This document shows positions 30,212-39,452 of a DNA stretch of 47,810 nucleotides, piece by piece. Under the pieces are notes generated by a model. It ran no database searches and was not told the origin of the DNA. It worked only from the letters and a program-made list of their open reading frames with translations. Source of the stretch: an uncultured Pelagibacteraceae bacterium (GTDB lineage: Bacteria; Pseudomonadota; Alphaproteobacteria; Pelagibacterales; Pelagibacteraceae). How positions within the stretch are numbered: position 1 is the first letter of the stretch; each line of letters opens with the position of its first letter. The translations under genes and the position numbers were made by a program. Location of the stretch: assembly GCA_902541825.1 (NCBI GenBank), contig CACBRY010000005.1:1-47810 (forward strand), in the 5' to 3' direction.

Positions 30212-30860
30212 AAGCCGCTATTTTCTTGCTGAACTATTAGGAAGTTGTTTTTTAGTAATGATTATTGTTGGATCAGGTTTAATGGCTGAAAACTTAACTA
30301 ATGATGTTGCTGTCATGTTAATAGCTAATACTATAGCAACAGGAGCAGGTTTATTTGTGCTTATCACAGTTTTTGCTGATGTATCAGGAGCTCACTTTAA
30401 TCCATTTGTAAGTATCGCAATGGCAATAACAGGCAAATTAAAAAGGAAACTATTACCCTACTATATCATTGCTCAATTGGTTGGTTGCTTAATTGGTGTC
30501 GGTTTAGCTAATTTCTTTTTTGAACATGAAATTTATGAATTGTCTACTAAATCAAGAGATGGAATTTACATATTCACATCTGAGGTAATAGCAACATTAG
30601 GACTTATAATGATAATTTTTGGTTCAATGAAGTCAGGTAAAATTGCTGTTGCTGCTAGTGTTGGTCTATATATTACTGCTGGTTATTGGTTTACTTCATC
30701 TACTTCTTTTGCAAATCCAGCTGTTGCAATTGCTAGAACATTTACAGAATCTTTTACTGGTATTAGTTATTTAAATACTCCTTATTATATTTTAGCTGAG
30801 CTTATTGGAATGTTAATTGCTGTACTTATTGTTAAAAAGTTATTTTTAGAAAAAAATTGA
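30201..30860 (+). CDS. MIP/aquaporin-family channel, AqpS-like
   Basis: 219 aa, six TM; 'SGAHFNPFVSIAMAITG' and 'SFANPAVAIARTF'; overlaps arsC. Confidence 0.88.
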   Translation: MKNKSRYFLAELLGSCFLVMIIVGSGLMAENLTNDVAVMLIANTIATGAGLFVLITVFADVSGAHFNPFVSIAMAITGKLKRKLLPYYIIAQLVGCLIGVGLANFFFEHEIYELSTKSRDGIYIFTSEVIATLGLIMIIFGSMKSGKIAVAASVGLYITAGYWFTSSTSFANPAVAIARTFTESFTGISYLNTPYYILAELIGMLIAVLIVKKLFLEKN

Positions 30861-31348
30861 AAAATATAAAACTTACTAATCGAATAAGTTTAATTAACAA
30901 AAAATTTAAAAAAAAAGAGTTTTATCATTATCTTAAAACTTCTAATCTTTCATTAGTAATACCTAAGATTAAAGACAAATATGTAGTAGTTTCCCAAAAA
31001 AGAGTTCCAATTAATAAAATTAATTACGAGTTTCCTTCTGGCATAGTGGAAAAAAAGGAAACAACTCTGCAATCAGCATATAAGGAATTAAGAGAAGAAA
31101 CAGGATATAGATCAAGATCAAAATTGAGTAAAATAATAACTTTTTATACTGAACCTGGAAGACTAACTACTAAAATTACTGGTTATTACACAGAAGACTT
31201 AATTAAAATTTCGAAACCAGAACAAGGTATTAGAATTCATCTTTTTAATCAAAAAGAGATATTTAAATTAATATTAAATCAAAAATTCAATAATAGTTCT
31301 CATATAGCAATGTTTTTTTATTTAATAACAGTTCTTAAAAAACTATAA
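30857..31348 (+). CDS. NUDIX hydrolase (ADP-ribose pyrophosphatase-like)
   Basis: Nudix box 'GIVEKKETTLQSAYKELREETGY'; TTG start overlapping the aquaporin stop. Confidence 0.85.
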   Translation: MKNIKLTNRISLINKKFKKKEFYHYLKTSNLSLVIPKIKDKYVVVSQKRVPINKINYEFPSGIVEKKETTLQSAYKELREETGYRSRSKLSKIITFYTEPGRLTTKITGYYTEDLIKISKPEQGIRIHLFNQKEIFKLILNQKFNNSSHIAMFFYLITVLKKL

Positions 31349-31427
31349 ACTAAAGGTTGTATCAAAATATCTTTTTTATTTAAGGATTATATGATTAAAT
31401 CAAATATTAAATAATTCGGAGGCAGTA

Positions 31428-31637
31428 ATGAGAAAAAAACTAAAAAAAAATGAAAAGAAAAAAACAAAGATATTAAAATCAATAGACAAACTTAAAAATA
31501 AAATTACAGCAAAAGAAAAAAAATTATCAAGCCTTAATATTAAAATTGCTGGTCTAGAAAAAAAGGTTGCAGAAAAAAAAGCAAAAAAGCTTGCTAAGAA
31601 AAATGCAGAGCAGTCTCCTGCATCTATAAATAATTAA
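31428..31637 (+). CDS. Lys-rich coiled-coil small protein
   Basis: 69 aa, GGAGG ribosome site before ATG; heptad-like, strongly basic. Confidence 0.6.
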   Translation: MRKKLKKNEKKKTKILKSIDKLKNKITAKEKKLSSLNIKIAGLEKKVAEKKAKKLAKKNAEQSPASINN

Positions 31638-31648
31638 TTCCAAATCGT

Positions 31649-31682
31649 CTTTCTCCCTTCTCATTTAAGAGAAGGAAGAAAG
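31649..31682. other. long inverted repeat (hairpin), 13 of 14 bp paired
   Basis: CTTTCTCCCTTCTC-ATTTAA-GAGAAGGAAGAAAG; one C/A mismatch; no adjacent T-tract on either strand. Confidence 0.7.
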
Positions 31683-31858
31683 TAGTTAATCAACAAAATT
31701 TAAACAGGGGAAGAAATAATGAATATTTAAACTTTGATGGTGCTTTATAGATAAACTAAGTTACAAAATTATTTACTTATTGTTAAAATTAAATGAATTT
31801 AAATTAAAATAATGTTACAAAAAAATATCACTCAATTAAAAATAGAATTAAATTTAAT

Positions 31859-33370
31859 TTACCTTGAATTATTTGAGTAAATTACTCTTGGTTCTAAAAA
31901 TAATTCTCTAGCAAGAGCTTTAAATCTTTTAGTAACTTGTTTTGAGATTATTTCTTGATGTTGTGATGGAATTTTCAAAAATACAGCATTACCTCTTTTA
32001 TATAATTTAAACTCTTCAAGAAATATCGTAGATATCGAGGTCAATGATTGTGAAAATCTCAAAGCTGCTCCAACTTGTTTGCTTGAAAAAATTTCATTAT
32101 TATTTAAAAAAGTTAGATACTCCATCTTTGGATTATACTTGATACTACAGTACCGCCAATAACATGACAAAGCTAATTGTATTCTTTCTTTATGAGTCAA
32201 TCTAAGTAAAGGAGTATTTATTGTTTCTTGAAATACCAATTCAGCTTTTTGAAATGCTCCTAATCCCCAATCCATATGACTTAATACACATGCCAGATAT
32301 AATAATTTCTTATTAAAATGTTCATTGCCTTCAAAAACTGGCTGAATAAAATCATAATATTTTTTATAGTTCGATCCTAGATCACCTCTTTTTTTTGAAA
32401 TATTCTCAAGTGCTTTATGAAAAATTTCTGATTCTTTTACATCTTTAAAATAGTCAATTGATAAAGAACCTTCACGCAAACCGCTTATAGAACAAATTAT
32501 ATTTTTTGGATTTGTAACTCTCATAATTTCATCAAGTATAATGCAACTATAAGGTAAATATGGTGTTCTAGATTTTGAAATATACTCAACTGTTTTAAGT
32601 TTAGATTTATTAAAAGATGAAATTTTTTCAACAAACTTAGATAAAACATTGTTATCAATACTGTATTGATGAATTATATGTACCGGATGATTATTTTGAA
32701 AAAGATGTAATTTAAATAATGCTCGCCACGTACCTCCAACTAAATATAGATTATTAAATTTCTTTTTTGAAAGCCATTTTTCTCCTCTTAATAATTTTTT
32801 GATATATTTTGCTAAATTTCTTTTTTTAACTATAGGATTATTTAATAATCTTAAAACACCAATAGGTAATGAGGTTTTATTAGTTACTATATTGTTTTCA
32901 ACTCGAGCTAATTCTAAACTACCGCCTCCAAGATCGGCAACTAATCCATCAACATTTTCAAAGCCTATTTTAACTCCCTCAGCTGAGCATTCAGCTTCTT
33001 CTTCACCAGATAATATATTAATCTTAGTTTTAAAAAGTTTTTCAACTTCATTAATAAATGGTTTTGTATCAGTTGCTTCTCTTAAAACTGCTGTTGCAAT
33101 GATTTTAAGATTTGTGATTTTTGAAACATTTAAAATTTCAGAGAATCTTTTTAAAACTTTTAAAGCATATTCGGTACCAGATCTGTGAAGTTTTTTGGAT
33201 TTATCTAAATTTTTTCCAAGTTCACAAACTGCTTTTTCATTAAAAAAAGGCACACGAGAAGAACTGAAATCTTCATAAATTAGCATTCTTATAGAGTTTG
33301 ATCCAATGTCAATTATAGCTAATCTTGCCTGTTTTAATTTTAAACTATTTTTACTTTTAATTACTTCCAC
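31859..33370 (-). CDS. ppx: exopolyphosphatase / Ppx-GppA family phosphatase
   Basis: 'LAIIDIGSNSIRMLIYE', 'GLVADLGGGSLELARV', HD-like C-terminal domain. Confidence 0.92.
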   Translation of the reverse strand: MEVIKSKNSLKLKQARLAIIDIGSNSIRMLIYEDFSSSRVPFFNEKAVCELGKNLDKSKKLHRSGTEYALKVLKRFSEILNVSKITNLKIIATAVLREATDTKPFINEVEKLFKTKINILSGEEEAECSAEGVKIGFENVDGLVADLGGGSLELARVENNIVTNKTSLPIGVLRLLNNPIVKKRNLAKYIKKLLRGEKWLSKKKFNNLYLVGGTWRALFKLHLFQNNHPVHIIHQYSIDNNVLSKFVEKISSFNKSKLKTVEYISKSRTPYLPYSCIILDEIMRVTNPKNIICSISGLREGSLSIDYFKDVKESEIFHKALENISKKRGDLGSNYKKYYDFIQPVFEGNEHFNKKLLYLACVLSHMDWGLGAFQKAELVFQETINTPLLRLTHKERIQLALSCYWRYCSIKYNPKMEYLTFLNNNEIFSSKQVGAALRFSQSLTSISTIFLEEFKLYKRGNAVFLKIPSQHQEIISKQVTKRFKALARELFLEPRVIYSNNSR

Positions 33371-35513
33371 TTTTAATCAATCTTAAGTGCAGTTGTTTAG
33401 GCTGCATTTTTAGTTTAGCTTTACCTCTTCCAGATAAGCTCGGATTATTCATAAAATATTCATGAGCTGAAAAGGAATCGATCTTACTATATTTAATTTT
33501 TTTATAATTGCCATCAGCTTCAAGTTTCCAGCTCTGATTAGTATCAAGATAATTTGCCAACATTATTTGATCTAAGATCTGTTCATGAACAGTCTCATTT
33601 TCAATTGGGACTAGAAGTTCTACCCTTCGATTTAAATTTCTCGGCATTAAATCAGCTGACGAAATATATACTTTTGCATTTCTATTAGGCATTTTTTTTG
33701 TACCATTACTAAAGCAGTAAATTCTAGAATGCTCTAAAAATCTTCCTATGATACTTTTTACAACTATGTTTTCTGATCTATCTTTAACTCCTGGTCTTAA
33801 ACAACAAACACCCCTTACAAATAAATGAATTTTTACACCAGCATTCGAAGCTTCATAAAATTTATCAATAATTTCTGGATCTACTAAAGAGTTCATTTTT
33901 GCCCAAATAGCTGCAAATTTTCCATTTTTAGAATTTTTAATTTCAGCATCAATATTTTCATTTAAGGTTTGTCTCATATTTACTGGCGAAATAGAAATTT
34001 TATTTAAATTTTTTGGTTTTGCGTATCCTGTTACATAATTGAAAAACTTTTCAACATCTGATGCCATTTTCTTATCACAACTAAATAAAGACAAATCAGT
34101 GTAAATTTTAGCATTTACTGGGTGATAATTGCCAGTTCCTAAATGAAAATAAGTTTGTATTTTACCCTGTTCTCTTCTTAAAACAAGTGATGATTTTGCA
34201 TGAGTTTTGTATTTAGCAAAACCATAAACAATTTGAACACCTACTTTTTCTAAACTTCTTGATAGTTGAATATTAGCTTCCTCATCAAATCTAGCTTTAA
34301 TTTCAATTAAAGCGGTAACTGTTTTTCCGTTTTCTGCAGCTGCTATTAAAGCTTTAACAATAGGTGAGTCTAGAGTTGTTCTATATAGAGTTTGTTTTAT
34401 AGCTATAACTTTTTTATCATTTGCTGCTTGGTTTAAAAATTCAATTACTGAGTCAAATGTTTCAAAAGGATGATGAACAACTAAATCTTTCTTTTTAATA
34501 GTTTCAAAAAAATTATCATTATATTCTTTTAATCTTTCAACTTCTCTAGGTGTAAAATGTTTAAATCTTAATTTTGGATTTTTTACTTTACATATTTGAT
34601 CTATATCTTGAATTCCAACAAGGCCAGCAACATCATAAATATAGTCAGGATTTATATCTAATTTATTAGTTATAAATCTTATCAATTCGTTATCACTATT
34701 TTCAAGAACCTCTAAACGAACAATATCACCCGTTCTACGTCTTTTTAAAGCCAATTCAAAAGATCTAACCAAATCTTCTGCTTCCTCTTGAATCTCTACA
34801 TCGCTGTCTCTTATTACTCTAAAAATCATTTTCTTTTCTAAATCATGATCTGGAAAAATTTCATTAGCAAAAAAACTTATTACATCATCTAGAATCACAA
34901 ATTTCTTATGATTTTTTGAAGACTCAATTTCAATAAATCTAGATAATGCTTTTGGTATTACTATTATTGAGTTTAAAATCCTTTTTTTATTTTTTTTTCT
35001 TAACTTCATTACAATTGCTCTTCCTTGATTGATTATAAATGGAAATGGATGTGCAGGATCAATTGCTGATGGTGTTAATAAAGGGTAAATCTCTTCTTTA
35101 AATATTTCTAAAAGTTTTTTTTTATCCTTAGTATTTAAATTAACTGGTTTAACTAAATTGATATTATTTTTTTTTAATTCCATAATCAGTTGAATAAAAA
35201 TTTTGTTCTGTTTTTTTAATAGATTCTTAGTTTCAAGCACTACCTCATCCATTTGCTCTTCAGGTGTCAAACCATCAGAGCTTAGTGAGTCAACTTCTTG
35301 TTTTATTTGACTATATAACCCAGCTACACGGACCATAAAAAATTCATCTAGATTAGACCCAGCAATTGATAAAAACTTTACTCTTTCATAAAGAGGATTT
35401 TCGATATTTTGCGCCTCTAAAAGTACTCTATCGTTGAATTTTAACCAAGAAAGCTCTCTATTTATATATTTAGATTTCAACTCTTCTTTATGTTGTTTTT
35501 TTAAAGCAGTCAT
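33357..35513 (-). CDS. ppk: polyphosphate kinase 1
   Basis: 718 aa; 'YINRELSWLKFNDRVLLEAQN', 'AVMKLRKK', 'KARFDEEANIQLSRSLEKVGVQIVYG', 'LGTGNYHPVNAKIYTDLSLF'. Confidence 0.96.
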   Translation of the reverse strand: MTALKKQHKEELKSKYINRELSWLKFNDRVLLEAQNIENPLYERVKFLSIAGSNLDEFFMVRVAGLYSQIKQEVDSLSSDGLTPEEQMDEVVLETKNLLKKQNKIFIQLIMELKKNNINLVKPVNLNTKDKKKLLEIFKEEIYPLLTPSAIDPAHPFPFIINQGRAIVMKLRKKNKKRILNSIIVIPKALSRFIEIESSKNHKKFVILDDVISFFANEIFPDHDLEKKMIFRVIRDSDVEIQEEAEDLVRSFELALKRRRTGDIVRLEVLENSDNELIRFITNKLDINPDYIYDVAGLVGIQDIDQICKVKNPKLRFKHFTPREVERLKEYNDNFFETIKKKDLVVHHPFETFDSVIEFLNQAANDKKVIAIKQTLYRTTLDSPIVKALIAAAENGKTVTALIEIKARFDEEANIQLSRSLEKVGVQIVYGFAKYKTHAKSSLVLRREQGKIQTYFHLGTGNYHPVNAKIYTDLSLFSCDKKMASDVEKFFNYVTGYAKPKNLNKISISPVNMRQTLNENIDAEIKNSKNGKFAAIWAKMNSLVDPEIIDKFYEASNAGVKIHLFVRGVCCLRPGVKDRSENIVVKSIIGRFLEHSRIYCFSNGTKKMPNRNAKVYISSADLMPRNLNRRVELLVPIENETVHEQILDQIMLANYLDTNQSWKLEADGNYKKIKYSKIDSFSAHEYFMNNPSLSGRGKAKLKMQPKQLHLRLIKSGSN

Positions 35514-35526
35514 ATATTTAGATTTT

Positions 35527-36051
35527 ATGTATCAATTATACGTCATGAGACACGCAAAATCTAGTTGGGATGATTTAAGTATTAATGATTTTGATAGACC
35601 ACTTACTAAAAGAGGCAAGAAAAATGCAAAAATGATTTGTGAATTTTTTGTTAAAAAAAAATTTGAATTTGATTATGCATTAATTTCATCATCAAAAAGA
35701 ACAAAAAAAACTTTTCAAATTTTATCCAAGAAAATTAATAAGCCAAAAAAAGTTAATTTTTCAAAAGATTTATATTTAGTTGATGAGAATGCAATTGTAA
35801 AAAAAATTAAAGAAATATCCAGTGAATATAAATCAATTTTGATTATAAACCATGAACCATCAGTGAAAAATTTAGTACGAAATCTTACAAAAAATCATAA
35901 TACGAATAATTTTAAATTAATGAATTATAAATTCCCAACAGCAGCATTTGCAAAAATTGAGTTTGATATTAAATCCTGGAATGAAGTTGAGAAAAAGGGA
36001 GTATTAAAAAAATTTATAAGACCCAAAGATCTTCAAGATTCTAAAGAATAA
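35527..36051 (+). CDS. SixA-like histidine phosphatase
   Basis: 'LYVMRHAKSSWDDLSINDFDRPLTKRGKKNAKMI', 'INHEPSVKNLV'; start moved to ATG 35527. Confidence 0.87.
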   Translation: MYQLYVMRHAKSSWDDLSINDFDRPLTKRGKKNAKMICEFFVKKKFEFDYALISSSKRTKKTFQILSKKINKPKKVNFSKDLYLVDENAIVKKIKEISSEYKSILIINHEPSVKNLVRNLTKNHNTNNFKLMNYKFPTAAFAKIEFDIKSWNEVEKKGVLKKFIRPKDLQDSKE

Positions 36052-36716
36052 CCAGCTGATCTTACTGTTCTAATTAAAGGTTTTGTATTTTGTATGTTAA
36101 TTGCTTGTCTTAATCTTCTAATATGAACATCAACTGTTCTAGACTCAACATATATATTTTCTCCCCAAACATTGTTTAAGAGTTGTTCTCTTGAATAAAC
36201 TCTTTTTGGATTTTTGATAAAAAAATCTAAGAGTTTAAATTCAGTTGGACCCAAAGTAATTTCTTTATCTTTTCTATAAACTCTTTTTGTAATCCGATCT
36301 ATTTTTAAATCAGTAAATTCTACAATGTCTGATGATGATTGAGGTTTAGATCTTCTCAATAAAGATTTAATTCTAGCATTCAATTCTTTTTGACTAAAAG
36401 GTTTAGTTACATAATCATCTGCACCTGTATCAAATGCTTTTAATTTGTCTTCTTCCTCCCCTTTTGCAGTTAACATAATGACAGGAATATCATTAAACTT
36501 ATTATCTTTTTTTAAGTTTTTACAAATTTCAACACCAGATAATTCTGGTAACATCCAATCCATTAATATTAAATCTGGCTGTTTTAATTTTATTTGTTTA
36601 AGAGCATCTTCTCCATTTTCTGAATGACTGACTTTATAACCTTCTTTTTCAAGATTGTACTTTAACAAACTAACAATTGTTGCTTCATCTTCAGCTATGA
36701 AAACATGAGCTGACAT
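36033..36716 (-). CDS. phoB: phosphate regulon response regulator PhoB
   Basis: Receiver 'PDLILMDWMLPELSG', winged-helix 'YSREQLLNNVWGENIYVESRTVDVHIRRLR'; adjacent to phoU-pst. Confidence 0.95.
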   Translation of the reverse strand: MSAHVFIAEDEATIVSLLKYNLEKEGYKVSHSENGEDALKQIKLKQPDLILMDWMLPELSGVEICKNLKKDNKFNDIPVIMLTAKGEEEDKLKAFDTGADDYVTKPFSQKELNARIKSLLRRSKPQSSSDIVEFTDLKIDRITKRVYRKDKEITLGPTEFKLLDFFIKNPKRVYSREQLLNNVWGENIYVESRTVDVHIRRLRQAINIQNTKPLIRTVRSAGYSLES

Positions 36717-36719
36717 AAA

Positions 36720-37427
36720 TCATTTTTCTCCGGTTACAATTGGCTCTGTTCCCTTGGGTCTATCACCTTCTAAATATTCGCCTTTAACTAAATAATAAAC
36801 TTGTTCTGCAACATTTGTAGTATGATCACCAATACGCTCTATGTTTTTAGTTACAAACAATAAATGGGTTCCATCTTCTAAATTTTTTTCATTTTCTTTA
36901 AGATATTTTATAACTTCTTGCATACAAAGATTTGTTAGATCATCTATTTGCTCATCACCTTCCCAAACATTTACTGCCATTGGCGCAGATCTTTCTAGAT
37001 AAGCATCTAATGTTGATTTTAATTGTTTTTGAACATTGGTAGATACTCTATTCAATGAGTCTACCAAGTTCTTTGGAAGATTTTCGTTAAGCAAAAGTGT
37101 TCTCTTGGATATATTTTTTGCTAAATCACCTATTCTTTCTAAATCTGAAGACATTTTCAAAGCCGTTACTGTTTCTCTTAAATCAATTGCCATAGGTTGT
37201 CTTAAAGCAATTAAATTCACAACTTGCTGTTCAATTAAAGTCTCATATTTATCTATTTTTTCATCTTCTTGAATAACAGCTTCTGCAATATTATTATCTC
37301 TTGTTGTAATGGCTTGAATTGCTTTACCTAAAGAATCTTCACATGCACTTCCCATTTTAATTATATTAGCATTAAGATTTTTTAGTTCTTCTTCGTAAGA
37401 TTTGACTGTATGTGGTGCTTCAGACAT
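36720..37427 (-). CDS. phoU: phosphate signalling regulator PhoU
   Basis: 'ALKMSSDLERIGDLAKNISKR', 'FVTKNIERIGDHTTNVAEQV'. Confidence 0.95.
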   Translation of the reverse strand: MSEAPHTVKSYEEELKNLNANIIKMGSACEDSLGKAIQAITTRDNNIAEAVIQEDEKIDKYETLIEQQVVNLIALRQPMAIDLRETVTALKMSSDLERIGDLAKNISKRTLLLNENLPKNLVDSLNRVSTNVQKQLKSTLDAYLERSAPMAVNVWEGDEQIDDLTNLCMQEVIKYLKENEKNLEDGTHLLFVTKNIERIGDHTTNVAEQVYYLVKGEYLEGDRPKGTEPIVTGEK

Positions 37428-38203
37428 TATCCAAACCTCCCTGTTATATAATCTTGCGTTTTTTTATTATCAGGATTCTTAAATATTTTATCAGTAGATC
37501 CATGTTCAATCAATTGACCTAAATGAAAAAAACCTGTATTTTGAGAAACACGTGCTGCTTGAGCCATAGAATGAGTTACAATTATTATTGTGTGCTCTTT
37601 TTTTAACTCATCAATCAATTCTTCAATTTGTGCTGTTGCTATTGGATCTAATGCTGAACAAGGTTCATCCATTAATATAACTTCAGGTCTTACAGAAATC
37701 GCTCTAGCAATACAAAGTCTTTGCTGTTGTCCTCCAGATAATCCAGTTCCAGGTTCATGCAACCTATCTTTTACCTCTTCCCATAGTGCAGCCTTTTTCA
37801 AACTAGTTTCAACAATTTCATCCATTTCTTGTTTTGATTGAGCCATACCATGAATTGTTGGACCGTAAGACACATTTTCATATAAAGTTTTTGGAAAAGG
37901 ATTGGGTTTTTGAAAAACCATACCAATTTTTTCTCTTAGTCTTACGACATCACAACTTTTATCATTGATATTAAAATCATTAATTAAAATTTCTCCTTTA
38001 ACACTACAGATATCAATTACATCATTCATTCTATTAAGACATCTTAGGAAAGTTGATTTACCACAACCAGATGGACCAATTAATGCCGTTACTTGATTTT
38101 CCTCAATATCTAAACTTATATTAAAGAGCGCTTGTTTTTTTCCATAAAAAACATCAACATCTTTTGCTTTAATCTTTATCATTTTAACTCCATTTTTTCT
38201 CAA
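37427..38203 (-). CDS. pstB: phosphate ABC transporter ATP-binding protein
   Basis: '[19 protein letters not shown]', '[14 protein letters not shown]'; first four residues of track ORF may be upstream of the true start. Confidence 0.96.
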   Translation of the reverse strand: MRKNGVKMIKIKAKDVDVFYGKKQALFNISLDIEENQVTALIGPSGCGKSTFLRCLNRMNDVIDICSVKGEILINDFNINDKSCDVVRLREKIGMVFQKPNPFPKTLYENVSYGPTIHGMAQSKQEMDEIVETSLKKAALWEEVKDRLHEPGTGLSGGQQQRLCIARAISVRPEVILMDEPCSALDPIATAQIEELIDELKKEHTIIIVTHSMAQAARVSQNTGFFHLGQLIEHGSTDKIFKNPDNKKTQDYITGRFG

Positions 38204-39452
38204 ACTTATGTCTTATTATTTGGGCAAATAAATTCATTATTATTAAAAAGCCAAGTAAGACCATTATACATGCCGAAACTTTTTCTACAAATCCCCTTTC
38301 AGCACTTTCAGCCCAAATATAAATTTGAACTGGTAAGCTTGCAGCAGGATCCATGGGTGATCCAGGTATCGTGTTAACAAAAGCAACCATTCCAATTAAA
38401 ATTAAGGGTGCAGTTTCTCCTAAAGCTTGAGCTAAACCAATTATTGTTCCTGATAACGTGCCAGGCATAGAAAGAGGAACTGTATGATGCATTGTGGTTT
38501 GCATTCGACTTGCTCCCATAGCAAGTGCTGCCTCTCTTATACTTGGTGGAACTGCTTTTAAAGATGCTCTAGCAGCTATAATTATTGTTGGTAAAGTCAT
38601 TAAGGACAAAGTGATACCTCCAACTAATGGGGTAGACCTTGGTAAATGAAATATAGCCAATAAAACTCCTAACCCTAATAGACCAAAAACTATAGATGGA
38701 ACCGCTGCTAAGTTGTTTATATTAACTTCAATAAAATCAGTAAATCTATTTTTAGGGGCAAATTCTTCAAGATAGATTGCAGCTAGAACCGCAACAGGAA
38801 AAGCTATCATTAAACAAACAAGTATAGAAAAAATTGAGCCCATAAATGAACTTGCTATTCCAGCTAGCTCAGCTTCTCTTGAGTCAGCATTTGTAAAAAA
38901 ACTTATATTAAATTTACTTTCAACCTTACCATTTGCAACAAGTTGATCAAAAATTTTTAATTGATAATCGCTTACTCTTCTTTGGTCTTCAGGTAAATCT
39001 CTTGGATAATTTCCTTTAAAGACTTGGTCTAAATCATCTGACGCAGTTAGATAAACTTCCTTTGTTTTTCCTATTAAATTAGGGTCATTTAAAAGTTCAT
39101 TTTTAATTTCTTTTTCAAAAAAATAAGACACCATTCTCTTCAATTCATTTTCTTGATCTTCATTGGCGTTTGGATCTAAATCAGCCATTGATTTTAATGC
39201 TATATCGTAATAATCAGCGTCCTGTAAATCTTCTTTAGAAGGATTTTGGTCTAACATCATTAATTCAGCATCGAAAGTTACTGGAACAATAAGCCATGTT
39301 TTTAGAAAAGCTGAATAGCCAGTTGAAAAAATTTTAAAAATAAAGATTGTTAAAAATAAAAGTGCCATAAAAATTGCACTCAGACCGTATAAGCGAAATC
39401 GCTGTTCAGCTTTATATCTTTTATTTAATAATTGTTCTTTATTTTTATTCAT
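38184..39452 (-). CDS. pstA: phosphate ABC transporter permease PstA
   Basis: 422 aa; '[20 protein letters not shown]', '[43 protein letters not shown]'; extended periplasmic insert. Confidence 0.95.
   Translation of the reverse strand: MNKNKEQLLNKRYKAEQRFRLYGLSAIFMALLFLTIFIFKIFSTGYSAFLKTWLIVPVTFDAELMMLDQNPSKEDLQDADYYDIALKSMADLDPNANEDQENELKRMVSYFFEKEIKNELLNDPNLIGKTKEVYLTASDDLDQVFKGNYPRDLPEDQRRVSDYQLKIFDQLVANGKVESKFNISFFTNADSREAELAGIASSFMGSIFSILVCLMIAFPVAVLAAIYLEEFAPKNRFTDFIEVNINNLAAVPSIVFGLLGLGVLLAIFHLPRSTPLVGGITLSLMTLPTIIIAARASLKAVPPSIREAALAMGASRMQTTMHHTVPLSMPGTLSGTIIGLAQALGETAPLILIGMVAFVNTIPGSPMDPAASLPVQIYIWAESAERGFVEKVSACIMVLLGFLIIMNLFAQIIRHKFEKKWS

Noticed and set aside
29558-31348. Possible mobile arsenic-resistance island
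   Set aside because: No integrase, transposase, att-like repeats or obvious composition shift around the cassette; gene overlaps match the rest of the genome.
35434-35526. N-terminal extension of the SixA-like ORF overlapping ppk
   Set aside because: Residues before MYQLYVMRHAK do not look like the family and overlap the divergent ppk 5' end; ATG 35527 is the better start.
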